DNA of 33,330 nt from Chloroflexota bacterium (GCA_022562155.1 JADFPV010000029.1:1-33330), one strand, 5' to 3'. Numbered from the stretch's first letter, positions 7,690 through 16,144 are shown. The notes: generated by a model not told the origin, from the letters alone. Made by a program: numbers and translations.

Positions 7690-8972
7690 TGGATTGGAAG
7701 ACCGGCAGGTTGCCCTTGACGGGCATGCGGGTTGTCGATTGGACGGTCTACTGGGCCGGCCCCTTCCTCGGCATGATGCTGCACGACCTCGGCGCCGAGG
7801 TCATCAAGGTCGAGTCGCCGTCGAACTGGGACTCGATGCGTACCGTCATCGACGTCAACCGCTACGCCGGGGACAAGAAGCGCCCGATGACGGCCCAGGA
7901 GCGCGCAAACGTCAACCAACACTACAACGAATGGAACCGGGGCAAGCTCAGCCTCGGAGTCGAGCTGAGAGAAGAGCGCGGACGTCAGATCGTGCTCGAC
8001 CTGGCGGCCAAATCGGACATCTTCATCGAAAACCACAGGCCGGGCGCCAAGCATAAACTGGGCGTAGCGTACGAAGACGTGAAGGCAGTGCGGCCAGACG
8101 TCATCTACCTATCGCTCTCCGGCTACGGCCAGACCTTGCCCGAGCGCGACGCCATGGCCCTCGGCGCGCCCGTGGAGCTGGCCAGCGGCCTCTTCTCCCT
8201 CAATGGCTACCTGAATGACGACACGCCCGCGAAGACCGGCTTCAGCTACGGCGACCCCGTCGGTGCGCTGGCCGCCCTCTCGGCGCTCCTGCTGGCTGTC
8301 CGCCACCGGCGGAAGACCGGCGAGGGTCAGTACATCGATGTCGCCATGCGCGACGCCCTTTCGTTCGGCATCGGCGCGGCGTTCACGGACTGGTCCGCGA
8401 ATCACACAGAGCGCCCCCGTCGCGGCAATCGACATCCGGTCTACGCGCCACAGGGTGTCTATCGCGCGCAGGGCGAAGACGCCTGGGTCGCCATCAGCGT
8501 CCGCGACGATGCCGACTGGGCAGCGCTTGGCCTCGCGCTCGGCTCACCGGACTGGCACGGCGACGCGCACTACGCAGACGCACAGGGCCGCCGCGATCGC
8601 CACGACGAGATCGACGGCCACATCGAGGCCTGGACCTCGCAGCGCTCCGCCCGCGAATGTGAGACGCTGCTGCAGAACCACGGCGTGCCCGCGGGCGCCG
8701 TGCTCGATCTGCAGCAGGTCGGCGAGGACCCGCAGCTCGCGGCCCGTGGCGCGTTCCAGGAGATTGAGCATCCGGCCTTTGGCACAGAGGTGCGCGCCTC
8801 GTCGCAATGGGGCAGGGGAGACGAGCCGCAGCCTATCGACATGCCCGCGCCGTGCTTCGGCCAGCACAACCACGACGTCCTCTCGCGCATCCTCGGCATG
8901 GATGGCGCGGCGATAGCAGAGCTTGAGCGCGACTGCGTCATCTCCGATGAGATCAGCGCGACCGACGACTAA
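7689..8972 (+). CDS. CaiB/BaiF (type III) CoA-transferase
   Basis: 427 aa; GTG start overlaps previous TAG by 1 nt; MRVVDWTVYWAGPFLGMMLHDLGAEVIKVESP. Confidence 0.93.
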   Translation: MDWKTGRLPLTGMRVVDWTVYWAGPFLGMMLHDLGAEVIKVESPSNWDSMRTVIDVNRYAGDKKRPMTAQERANVNQHYNEWNRGKLSLGVELREERGRQIVLDLAAKSDIFIENHRPGAKHKLGVAYEDVKAVRPDVIYLSLSGYGQTLPERDAMALGAPVELASGLFSLNGYLNDDTPAKTGFSYGDPVGALAALSALLLAVRHRRKTGEGQYIDVAMRDALSFGIGAAFTDWSANHTERPRRGNRHPVYAPQGVYRAQGEDAWVAISVRDDADWAALGLALGSPDWHGDAHYADAQGRRDRHDEIDGHIEAWTSQRSARECETLLQNHGVPAGAVLDLQQVGEDPQLAARGAFQEIEHPAFGTEVRASSQWGRGDEPQPIDMPAPCFGQHNHDVLSRILGMDGAAIAELERDCVISDEISATDD

Positions 8973-9016
8973 GCAGGCTCGCCGAGTGGAAGAGAGGAAG
9001 CAACGTCTGAGGTGGA

Positions 9017-9040
9017 GGGCTAGACTCCTCGCTTCGCAGG
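9017..9040 (-). repeat. degenerate palindromic repeat arm (R-type)
   Basis: gggctagactcctcgcttcgcagg, about 22/26 nt match to gggctagacccctcgctgcgctcggg at 9422-9447. Confidence 0.6.
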
Positions 9041-9074
9041 GCGGCTTGGTTGTTGTTCCAGGTACGTTACGGTG

Positions 9075-9110
9075 CCCGTCATTCCGAGCGCAGCGAGGAA
9101 TCTGATCCTC
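9075..9110 (+). repeat. palindromic dispersed repeat (L-type), gtcattCCGAGCGCAGCGAGGaatctgatcctc
   Basis: Core CCGAGCGCAGCGAGG (9084-9098) is the exact reverse complement of 9432-9446; in-frame translation is HSERSEESDP. Confidence 0.85.
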
Positions 9111-9115
9111 GGCTG

Positions 9116-9451
9116 ATGCCTGACTACTACGTCTACATCATGACCAACAACTCAGGAACGCTCTACACGGGCGTGACGAACGATCTTGAGCGAAGGGTCG
9201 CGGAGCATCGATCGAAACAAGGAGCGGCGTTCACGACGAAGTACCAGATCAACCGTCTTATGTACTACGAGGCTGTATCCAGCATCAACGACGCGATAGC
9301 AAGGGAGAAGCAGATCAAGAGTTGGCGACGGAGAAAGAAGATTGACCTCATCGCATCCTTCAATCCACGTTGGAAGGACCTCGCAGCCGATTGGTACGAG
9401 GATTCGAGTGTCCTACCCGAGGGGCTAGACCCCTCGCTGCGCTCGGGGTGA
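9116..9451 (+). CDS. GIY-YIG nuclease family protein (small, UPF0213/YhbQ-like)
   Basis: MPDYYVYIMTNNSGTLYTGVTNDLERRVAEHRSKQGAAFTTKY; stop codon lies in the downstream repeat. Confidence 0.9.
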   Translation: MPDYYVYIMTNNSGTLYTGVTNDLERRVAEHRSKQGAAFTTKYQINRLMYYEAVSSINDAIAREKQIKSWRRRKKIDLIASFNPRWKDLAADWYEDSSVLPEGLDPSLRSG

Positions 9452-9456
9452 CAGCG
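9419..9456 (-). repeat. palindromic dispersed repeat (R-type) overlapping 3' end of the GIY-YIG gene
   Basis: GAGGGGctagaCCCCTC hairpin (9419-9435) followed by CCTCGCTGCGCTCGG (9432-9446) and ggtgacag. Confidence 0.8.
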
Positions 9457-9491
9457 GTCGGCCGGTCACTGCGTGGGCGGCAAGACATACC

Positions 9492-9553
9492 CCTGTCATT
9501 CCGAGCCCTTCGACCTCGCTCAGGATAAACTCCGCGAGGAATCTGATCCTCCG
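9492..9553 (+). repeat. L-type repeat interrupted by 27 nt
   Basis: cctgtcattccgagc-[ccttcgacctcgctcaggataaactcc]-gcgaggaatctgatcctc; outer parts match 9075-9110. Confidence 0.8.
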
Positions 9554-9565
9554 GTGACCCTCCTG

Positions 9566-9593
9566 TTGACGGTTGCCACATCCCACCTATAAT
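9566..9593 (+). promoter_or_regulatory. promoter TTGACG-N16-TATAAT for the molybdenum hydroxylase operon
   Basis: TTGACG 9566-9571, perfect TATAAT 9588-9593, ATG at 9603. Confidence 0.7.
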
Positions 9594-9602
9594 TGAGCGA
9601 TC

Positions 9603-10469
9603 ATGAAGCCCGCGCCGTTTGAGTACTACGCGCCCACGAGCGTCGCCGAGACGGTGGCGTTGCTTGAGCAACACGGGCCCGAAGCCAAGCTCCTGGCGGG
9701 CGGCCAGAGCCTCGTCCCGCTCCTCAACATGCGCCTCGCGCGGCCGACGGTCGTTGTCGACGTGGGGCGTGTGGCCGGCCTCGACTACGTCCGCGAGGAG
9801 GACGGCGCGCTCGCCATCGGCGCGATGACGAGCCAGCGGACGATCGAACGCTCCGAACTGGTCGAGCAGCGGCTGCCTCTGCTTCGCGCCGCCACGCGCC
9901 TCGTTGGCCATCCGCAGATACGCAATCGAGGCACGGTCGGCGGTTCGATCGCCCACGCCGACCCCGCTGCTGAGTATCCGGCCGTCGCGCTCGCGCTCGA
10001 CGCGCAGATGCGCGTCGCAGGGCCTGGCGGCGAGCGTGTCATTGAGGCCGCCGACTTCTTCGTCACCTACCTGACCACCGCCCTCGAGCCGTCGGACGTG
10101 CTCACTGAGGTACGGATGCCGTTGCTGCCCGGAGGGGCGGGCTGGTCCATCGTCGAGATCGCCCGGCGCCACGGCGACTTCGCGCTCGCCGGCGCGGTCG
10201 TCACGCTGTCCGTTGATAGCGGGTCAATCAAGGACCCGCGCGTCGTTCTCTTCGGGGTCGGCGCGACGCCGATCCGTGTGAGAGAGGCCGAGGAGCGCCT
10301 TGCAGGCGAGTCGCCAAGCGAGGCGCTGTTCACGGAAGCCGGTAAGCTCGTCAGCGAAGTGATCGATGAGCCGCTCTCCGATATTCACGCGACCGCCGAG
10401 TTCCGCCGCCATCTGGCCGGCGTCATGGCACAACGAGGACTGGCCGAAGCAGCCGGGCGCGTCGCTTAA
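9603..10469 (+). CDS. xanthine dehydrogenase/CO dehydrogenase family FAD-binding (medium) subunit
   Basis: LLAGGQSLVPLLNMRLARPTVVVDVGRV and RNRGTVGGSIAHADPAAEYPAV motifs. Confidence 0.95.
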   Translation: MKPAPFEYYAPTSVAETVALLEQHGPEAKLLAGGQSLVPLLNMRLARPTVVVDVGRVAGLDYVREEDGALAIGAMTSQRTIERSELVEQRLPLLRAATRLVGHPQIRNRGTVGGSIAHADPAAEYPAVALALDAQMRVAGPGGERVIEAADFFVTYLTTALEPSDVLTEVRMPLLPGGAGWSIVEIARRHGDFALAGAVVTLSVDSGSIKDPRVVLFGVGATPIRVREAEERLAGESPSEALFTEAGKLVSEVIDEPLSDIHATAEFRRHLAGVMAQRGLAEAAGRVA

Positions 10470-10951
10470 TGATCTCCCAACGAGACATTCGCCTCACCGT
10501 CAACGGCGTGTCATATGAAGGCAGCGCCGAGCCGCGCATGACACTCGTCGATTTTCTGCGACACGAGCTAGGGCTGGTGGGCACGCACGTCGGCTGCGAG
10601 CATGGCGTCTGTGGCGCCTGCACCATACTCATGGACGGTAAGGCCGTGCGCTCATGCATCATGCTGGCCGCTCAGGCCGACGGCGCCGACCTCATGACCG
10701 TCGAGGGGCTGGCGAAGGACGCGGAACTGCACCCGATTCAGCAGGCGTTCATGGAAGAGCGGGGCCTCCAGTGCGGCTTCTGCACGCCCGGCTTCATGAT
10801 GTCCATTCACGAACTGCTGCAGACGACGACCGATCCCAGCGATGAGGAGATCAGGGACGCGTTGGGCGGCGCGATCTGTCGCTGCACCGGCTACGAGTCG
10901 ATTCTGAAGTCGGTGCGCAACGCGGCGGCGAAGTTGAGGGCGTCAACCTGA
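10469..10951 (+). CDS. xanthine dehydrogenase/CO dehydrogenase family [2Fe-2S] (small) subunit
   Basis: GCEHGVCGACTILMDGKAVRSC and CGFCTPGFMMS...GGAICRCTGY cysteine motifs; overlapping start/stop with 9603 gene. Confidence 0.96.
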   Translation: MISQRDIRLTVNGVSYEGSAEPRMTLVDFLRHELGLVGTHVGCEHGVCGACTILMDGKAVRSCIMLAAQADGADLMTVEGLAKDAELHPIQQAFMEERGLQCGFCTPGFMMSIHELLQTTTDPSDEEIRDALGGAICRCTGYESILKSVRNAAAKLRAST

Positions 10952-13368
10952 TGGGGGGTTTCGAGTTCCCCAAATCGATCGACGACCTGCCGGTAACCAA
11001 CCCGAAGTGGGTGGGCCGGCCGGTCAAACGCGTCGAAGACCCGCAGCTTATCACCGGACGCGCGGAGTTCATCGACAACGTCGAGCTTCCGGGCATGCTG
11101 CACTGCGCAATTCTGCACAGCCCGCACCCGCATGCGCGCATTAAGTCGATCGACATGAGCCGCGCGGCGGCGATGCCGGGCGTCGTTACGACGCTCACCG
11201 GCGAGGATGCCGAGCGCTGGACCCGAAAAAGCTATACGACGCCGGAAGGGTGGGGGACGTACGTGTTGGCGACCGACAAAGTGCGCTTCGTCGGCGAGCC
11301 GGTCGCCGCCGTGGCTGCCACGAGCCGCTACATCGCCGAGGACGCGCTCGAGTTGATCGACGTCGAGTACGAGCTACTCGACCCGATCGTCGACGCGTTC
11401 GCCGCCGCGCAGCCCGACAGTCCAAAGGTCTTCGATGAACACGAGAACAACATCATGTACCAGCGGAAGTTCACCTGGGGTGAGGTCGACGAGGCCTTCG
11501 CACAGGCCGGCCACACGTACACGGAGAAGTTCCGCTGGCATCGCGTGGGCGCGAACCCGCTTGAGACGTTCGGCGTCATCAGCGAGTGGGATTTGGTCGA
11601 GGACACGCTGACGTGCCGCGGCTCGTTCCAGACGCCGTCCTACATGGCGATGGGCCGCGCCGCCACGTTCCGGCTGCCGTCCAACAAGGTGCGTTTCATC
11701 GGCCAGCCGCACGGGGGCAGCTTCGGCGGCAAGGGAGGCGGCCGCGGCACTGACATCACGGCCATGCTCTCGCGAAAGGCCGGCGGACGGCCCGTCAAGT
11801 GGATCGAGGACCGCATCGAGTACCTGACGGCCGGCGGCAGCCAGGCCTGGGACCGTCATTACGAGGTGTCGATCGCTGTCAAGAACGACGGCACCGTCAC
11901 GGCGCTACGCGTCAAGCTCCTCGACGACCTTGGCGCGACGGCCGAGGGCTTTGGCGCAACTGGCGCCGTCAAGCCGATGGCGTCATTCACGGGTTGTTAC
12001 GCTATCCCCGCCGCCGAATACGATCTTACGCTCGTCGCGACGAACAAGCTGCCGGCCAGCCCCTACCGCGGCATGGGGCCCCCGCCGCATAACTTCGTGC
12101 TGGAACAGATGATGGACATCGCCGCCCGCGATCTTGGCATTGACCCCGCCGAGATCCGGCGTCGCAACTTCATCCCGCCCGACCAGTTCCCATACATCAT
12201 CCCCAGCGGCAACGAGTACGACAGCGGCGAGTACGAGGCCGCTCTCGACAAGGTGCTGGAGATGTCAGGCTACGAGGAGCTGCGCAACGAGCAGGAAGAG
12301 GCCCGAGCGCAGGGCCGCCTCATCGGCGTCGGCGTCGTCAGCACGATCGAGCCCGGCGTGTTCGATTGGAACGCCTACACCGTGATCGGCACGCGCGGCA
12401 TCGGCATCCCGGAAGGCGTGAACGTCAGCATCGACACGATGGGCAAGATCACGGCCCGCGTGGGCTTCGCGCTCGAGGGGCAGGGCCAGTACACGGTCGT
12501 GACCCAGCTGCTCGCCGACTACTTCTGCGTGGAGCTTGAGGACGTGCGTGTGGTGATGGCCGACAACCTCTCCGCGCCGCCCAACTTCGGCCCCGGTGGC
12601 AGCCGCCTCGGTGTCGCGATCACGGGGGCCGTGCTCGGCGCGGCGCAGCGCCTTACGGAGAAGCTGGTCAAGGTCGCGGCGAAGCTGTTCGAGGTGCAGC
12701 CGGAGGACGTCGAACTGCTCGACGGAGAGCTGCGCGTGAAGAGCGTTCCCGAGTCCAAGATCTCAGTGCGTAACGTCGTTGGCATCATGCTCAACCGCAG
12801 CGACATGCTCCCGCCGGACGTCGACCCCAGCCCGGAGGCCACCTTCGCGTGGACCGCGCCGGGCCGTGTCGAGCCCGACGAACAGGGGAGGGTGAAGAGC
12901 TACCTGACGGCGGCCAACGCCTGCCACCTTGTGATGGTGGAGGTCGATCCCGACACCGGCATGGTCGAGATCCTCAAGTACTACATCGCCGACGACTGCG
13001 GCACGCGCCTCAACCCGGCCAACGTCGACGGCATGATCCAGGGCGCGCTCGCGCAGGGCGTCGGCGCGGCGTTGCTAGAGGAGTACGTCTACGACGAGAA
13101 CGCGCAGCCGCTCACGGCGTCGTTCATGGATTACCTGCTGCCGACGATCCACGAAGTGCCGATGCCGGAAAAGGCCTCGCTCGTTACGCCCTCGCCGTTC
13201 ACCCCGCTGGGCGCAAAGGGCGCGGGCGAGAGCGCGATCCACACGACGCCCGCGGCCATCATGTGCGCCATCAACGACGCGCTGCTGCCGCTCAAGGTGC
13301 GCGCCACGGAGGTGCCCGCCAGCCCTAACCGCGTCTGGAAGCTGATCCAGGACGCTCAGCAGCAGTAA
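10951..13368 (+). CDS. xanthine dehydrogenase/aldehyde oxidase family molybdopterin-binding large subunit
   Basis: 805 aa; GRPVKRVEDPQLITGRAEFIDNV, GQPHGGSFGGKGG, C-terminal GAKGAGESAI with the catalytic-type Glu. Confidence 0.95.
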   Translation: MGGFEFPKSIDDLPVTNPKWVGRPVKRVEDPQLITGRAEFIDNVELPGMLHCAILHSPHPHARIKSIDMSRAAAMPGVVTTLTGEDAERWTRKSYTTPEGWGTYVLATDKVRFVGEPVAAVAATSRYIAEDALELIDVEYELLDPIVDAFAAAQPDSPKVFDEHENNIMYQRKFTWGEVDEAFAQAGHTYTEKFRWHRVGANPLETFGVISEWDLVEDTLTCRGSFQTPSYMAMGRAATFRLPSNKVRFIGQPHGGSFGGKGGGRGTDITAMLSRKAGGRPVKWIEDRIEYLTAGGSQAWDRHYEVSIAVKNDGTVTALRVKLLDDLGATAEGFGATGAVKPMASFTGCYAIPAAEYDLTLVATNKLPASPYRGMGPPPHNFVLEQMMDIAARDLGIDPAEIRRRNFIPPDQFPYIIPSGNEYDSGEYEAALDKVLEMSGYEELRNEQEEARAQGRLIGVGVVSTIEPGVFDWNAYTVIGTRGIGIPEGVNVSIDTMGKITARVGFALEGQGQYTVVTQLLADYFCVELEDVRVVMADNLSAPPNFGPGGSRLGVAITGAVLGAAQRLTEKLVKVAAKLFEVQPEDVELLDGELRVKSVPESKISVRNVVGIMLNRSDMLPPDVDPSPEATFAWTAPGRVEPDEQGRVKSYLTAANACHLVMVEVDPDTGMVEILKYYIADDCGTRLNPANVDGMIQGALAQGVGAALLEEYVYDENAQPLTASFMDYLLPTIHEVPMPEKASLVTPSPFTPLGAKGAGESAIHTTPAAIMCAINDALLPLKVRATEVPASPNRVWKLIQDAQQQ

Positions 13369-13404
13369 GTCTTAAGGAAAAGCCTAAACCAAAGCGCCTC
13401 CGGC

Positions 13405-14559
13405 TTACCTGGGTAGCCCCAGCCCTCGCGTTGCGATAATCGTGCGCTGGATCTCTGACGTCCCGGCGATGATGGTCGCCGTGGTCGAGTTAATCAGCGT
13501 CTGGACGACGCGCCCACCCAGTAACGAGCGCTCGTCTTCATGTGTCAGGTTCCCGCGCTCTCCCGCGATGCGCTGCGCGGTGGCGCCCAGCCGCTGAAAC
13601 GCCTCGCTCATGAAGAGCTTCGCCTGCGAGGACTCGCGGTCTGGTAGCTCGCCCGCGGCGTGCTTGCTCACGACGCGCAGCGTCAGCAGCCTGCCAATGT
13701 GCCAGTCAATCTCGTGCCCGACGAGCATGTAGCGGGCGAGGTCGCTCAGCTTCGCCGTCATCTGTGCCAGGTCGCGCAGCATGCGCGAGAACTGGCCGAT
13801 GAAGAGCGCATCGCCACGTTCGTACTGAAGCAGGCTGGTGGCGTACTTCCAGCCTGCGTTCTCCTCACCCACGCGTTGTTCCACGGGGATCTCCACGTCC
13901 TCGAAGAACACCTCGTTGAGCATGTGTTCGTTCGTGGCGTCGTATACGGGCCGGATGGTGATGCCCGGTGCGTCCGTCGGCAGCAAGAAGAGGCTCAAAC
14001 CACGGCCACGTGAGTCTTCGTCGCCCGTTCGCGCCAGCAGGATCATCCACTTCGACCAGTGGGCCATGCTCGTCCAGAGCTTGTGGCCGTTGACGACGTA
14101 GACGTCGCCCTTGCGGGCCGCCTTCGTCTGCAGCGACGTCAGGTCGGAGCCCGCCCCAGGCTCGCTGAATCCCTGGCACCAGACCAGGGCGTTATTCGCG
14201 ATCGCAGGCAGGTGCTGCGCGCGCTGTTCGTCGCTGCCGTAGAGGATCAGGACCGGCCCGACGAGGTCGACCGAGATCGTGGTCAGCCGGGGCGCCAGCG
14301 CGTAGCCCAACTCCTCGTAGAGCGCGAACTGCTCGTACGGCGTCAGGTCGCGGCCGCCGTAGGCCGACGGCCAGGCCGGCGCGATCAGGCGTTCTGCCGC
14401 GAGGCGCTTATCCAGTGCCTGCGCCAGCTCCCGATGTTCCGGTCGCACGTCCATCGGCAGGAAGCCGCTTCCCTGCCAGCCATCGGGCAGCTCCTCCGCG
14501 AGCACCTTCCGGATTTCGACGCGGATGCGTTCCATCTCCGGCGTTTGCGCGAAGTCCAT
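13405..14559 (-). CDS. acyl-CoA dehydrogenase
   Basis: 384 aa; WCQGFSEPGAGSDLTSLQTKA, IIAGTSEIQRTIIATRGLGLPR. Confidence 0.95.
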   Translation of the reverse strand: MDFAQTPEMERIRVEIRKVLAEELPDGWQGSGFLPMDVRPEHRELAQALDKRLAAERLIAPAWPSAYGGRDLTPYEQFALYEELGYALAPRLTTISVDLVGPVLILYGSDEQRAQHLPAIANNALVWCQGFSEPGAGSDLTSLQTKAARKGDVYVVNGHKLWTSMAHWSKWMILLARTGDEDSRGRGLSLFLLPTDAPGITIRPVYDATNEHMLNEVFFEDVEIPVEQRVGEENAGWKYATSLLQYERGDALFIGQFSRMLRDLAQMTAKLSDLARYMLVGHEIDWHIGRLLTLRVVSKHAAGELPDRESSQAKLFMSEAFQRLGATAQRIAGERGNLTHEDERSLLGGRVVQTLINSTTATIIAGTSEIQRTIIATRGLGLPR

Positions 14560-14561
14560 AG

Positions 14562-14978
14562 TTAGCGTCTGCGGAAGACGACGAGCGTGACGTCGTCGCT
14601 GATGTCCTCGAAGTCGGCCCGCAACGCCATGCCGATCTCGTAGTCCTCGCTGGCGTCGTCGACGAGGTTCGTCGCCATCCGCGGGCCCTCCTCAAGCTGC
14701 ACGACGGCCAGCGGCCACGGCGCGCGTTCCATGAAGTAGGGGAGTAGTGGTGGATGAGCTTCGGTCCACGTGTACAGCTCGGCCCGTCCGCTCACCTTCG
14801 TCCATGTGGCCAGCATCGAGCCGCAGGCCGCGCAGCCGTACTCGGGCGGAAAGCGAAACGTCCCGCAGCCGTCGCAGCGTTGGATTTCCAAGCGGCGGTC
14901 CTTAGCCGCCGCCCAGAACGGTTCGGTCAGGTCGGTGATCTCCGGGAGCGGGCGTGAGGCGATCATGTCTTGCGTCAT
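14562..14978 (-). CDS. DUF35/OB-fold zinc-ribbon protein (thiolase/aldolase partner)
   Basis: CDGCGTFRFPPEYGCAACGS zinc ribbon then OB-fold region; adjacent to thiolase. Confidence 0.9.
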   Translation of the reverse strand: MTQDMIASRPLPEITDLTEPFWAAAKDRRLEIQRCDGCGTFRFPPEYGCAACGSMLATWTKVSGRAELYTWTEAHPPLLPYFMERAPWPLAVVQLEEGPRMATNLVDDASEDYEIGMALRADFEDISDDVTLVVFRRR

Positions 14979-16144
14979 GGCGCCTTCCTCAGGATCAGCG
15001 CGCTCGACGGCACGACTGCGGCCGCCGCGACGAGCGCGGTCGATGCGTCCTCTACCTGGCAGGTCGACGTGCCGCGGATCTGACGCACACCCTCCAGCAC
15101 GTGGTTGAAGCCGTGCACGTACGCCTCCGAGAGGCTGCCGCCGTGCGTGTTCACCGGAATGTCGCCGTCCGGCCAGTCGATGCGGCCCTCTTCGACGAAC
15201 GCGCCCGCTTCACCGCGCTTGCAGAAGCCGTACGCCTCCAACTGCCACAGCACCATCGGGCTGAAGACATCGTAGAAGAGCGCCACGTCCATGTCTGCCG
15301 GTCCTAAACCGGCGCTCGCGTAGACGTCTCGCGCGGCATAGATCGAGGGCAGGTCGAACGGGTCCTCTTTATAGAGCAGCCCGTTCATCATGTAGTGGCG
15401 CGGCCCCATCCCCTGCGATGCGCCGGAGATGTAGGCCGGCGTTTGCTGCAGGTCGCGGGCGCGCTCGGCGCTCGTGACGACGACAGCGCAGGCGCCGTCC
15501 GTCTCCAGTGAGCAGTCCAGCAGGTGCAGCGGGTCGGCGATCATGCGTGACGAGAGCACGTCCTCGACCGTGATCGGGTCGCGGAAGAACGCTCGCGGGT
15601 TGCGGGCCGCGTTCTGTCGCTGCGTCACGGAGACGCGCGCGAACTGCTCCGATGTCGCGCCATAGTCGTGCATGTAGCGACGCGTTACCAGCGCTAGCTG
15701 CTGGACAGGGCTCACCAGCCCGTACGGCGCTTCGAACGCTGCCGTCTCACGCACGCGGGCGCCCATTTTCGACCATGGCCTCGCGCCCGACCCGCGATTC
15801 CGCGCGCGGAACGCCACCGCGACCGACGCCATGCCGGTCGCAACAGCCATCGCCGCGTAGACCACCGGCGCGCACGCGCCTCCTCCTCCGTACCCGAACC
15901 CGCCCCAGGCGCGCAGGTTGTCCGCGCCCAGGTTCCGCGCGACGTTGAGTTCGCTGTTGCCGTCCTCGCCCGGCGTTTCGATCTTGTAGATCGCGTCGAC
16001 CTCCGCCGGCGTCAGGCCCGCTTCGTCGAGCGCCTGGTGGATCGCCTCCAGCGATGTCTCCAACTCAGAGCGCCCGATGTTCTTCACGTACTCCGTCGTG
16101 CCGATGCCGACGATGGCCGTCTTGTCCCGGATCGACTCGGTCAT
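14975..16144 (-). CDS. thiolase-family / lipid-transfer-like (Ltp2-like) protein
   Basis: DKTAIVGIGTTEYVKNIGRSELETSLEAIHQALDEAGL; NTHGGSLSEAYVHGFNHVLEGVRQIRG. Start at ATG 16144 overlaps upstream stop (ATGA). Confidence 0.9.
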   Translation of the reverse strand: MTESIRDKTAIVGIGTTEYVKNIGRSELETSLEAIHQALDEAGLTPAEVDAIYKIETPGEDGNSELNVARNLGADNLRAWGGFGYGGGGACAPVVYAAMAVATGMASVAVAFRARNRGSGARPWSKMGARVRETAAFEAPYGLVSPVQQLALVTRRYMHDYGATSEQFARVSVTQRQNAARNPRAFFRDPITVEDVLSSRMIADPLHLLDCSLETDGACAVVVTSAERARDLQQTPAYISGASQGMGPRHYMMNGLLYKEDPFDLPSIYAARDVYASAGLGPADMDVALFYDVFSPMVLWQLEAYGFCKRGEAGAFVEEGRIDWPDGDIPVNTHGGSLSEAYVHGFNHVLEGVRQIRGTSTCQVEDASTALVAAAAVVPSSALILRKAP

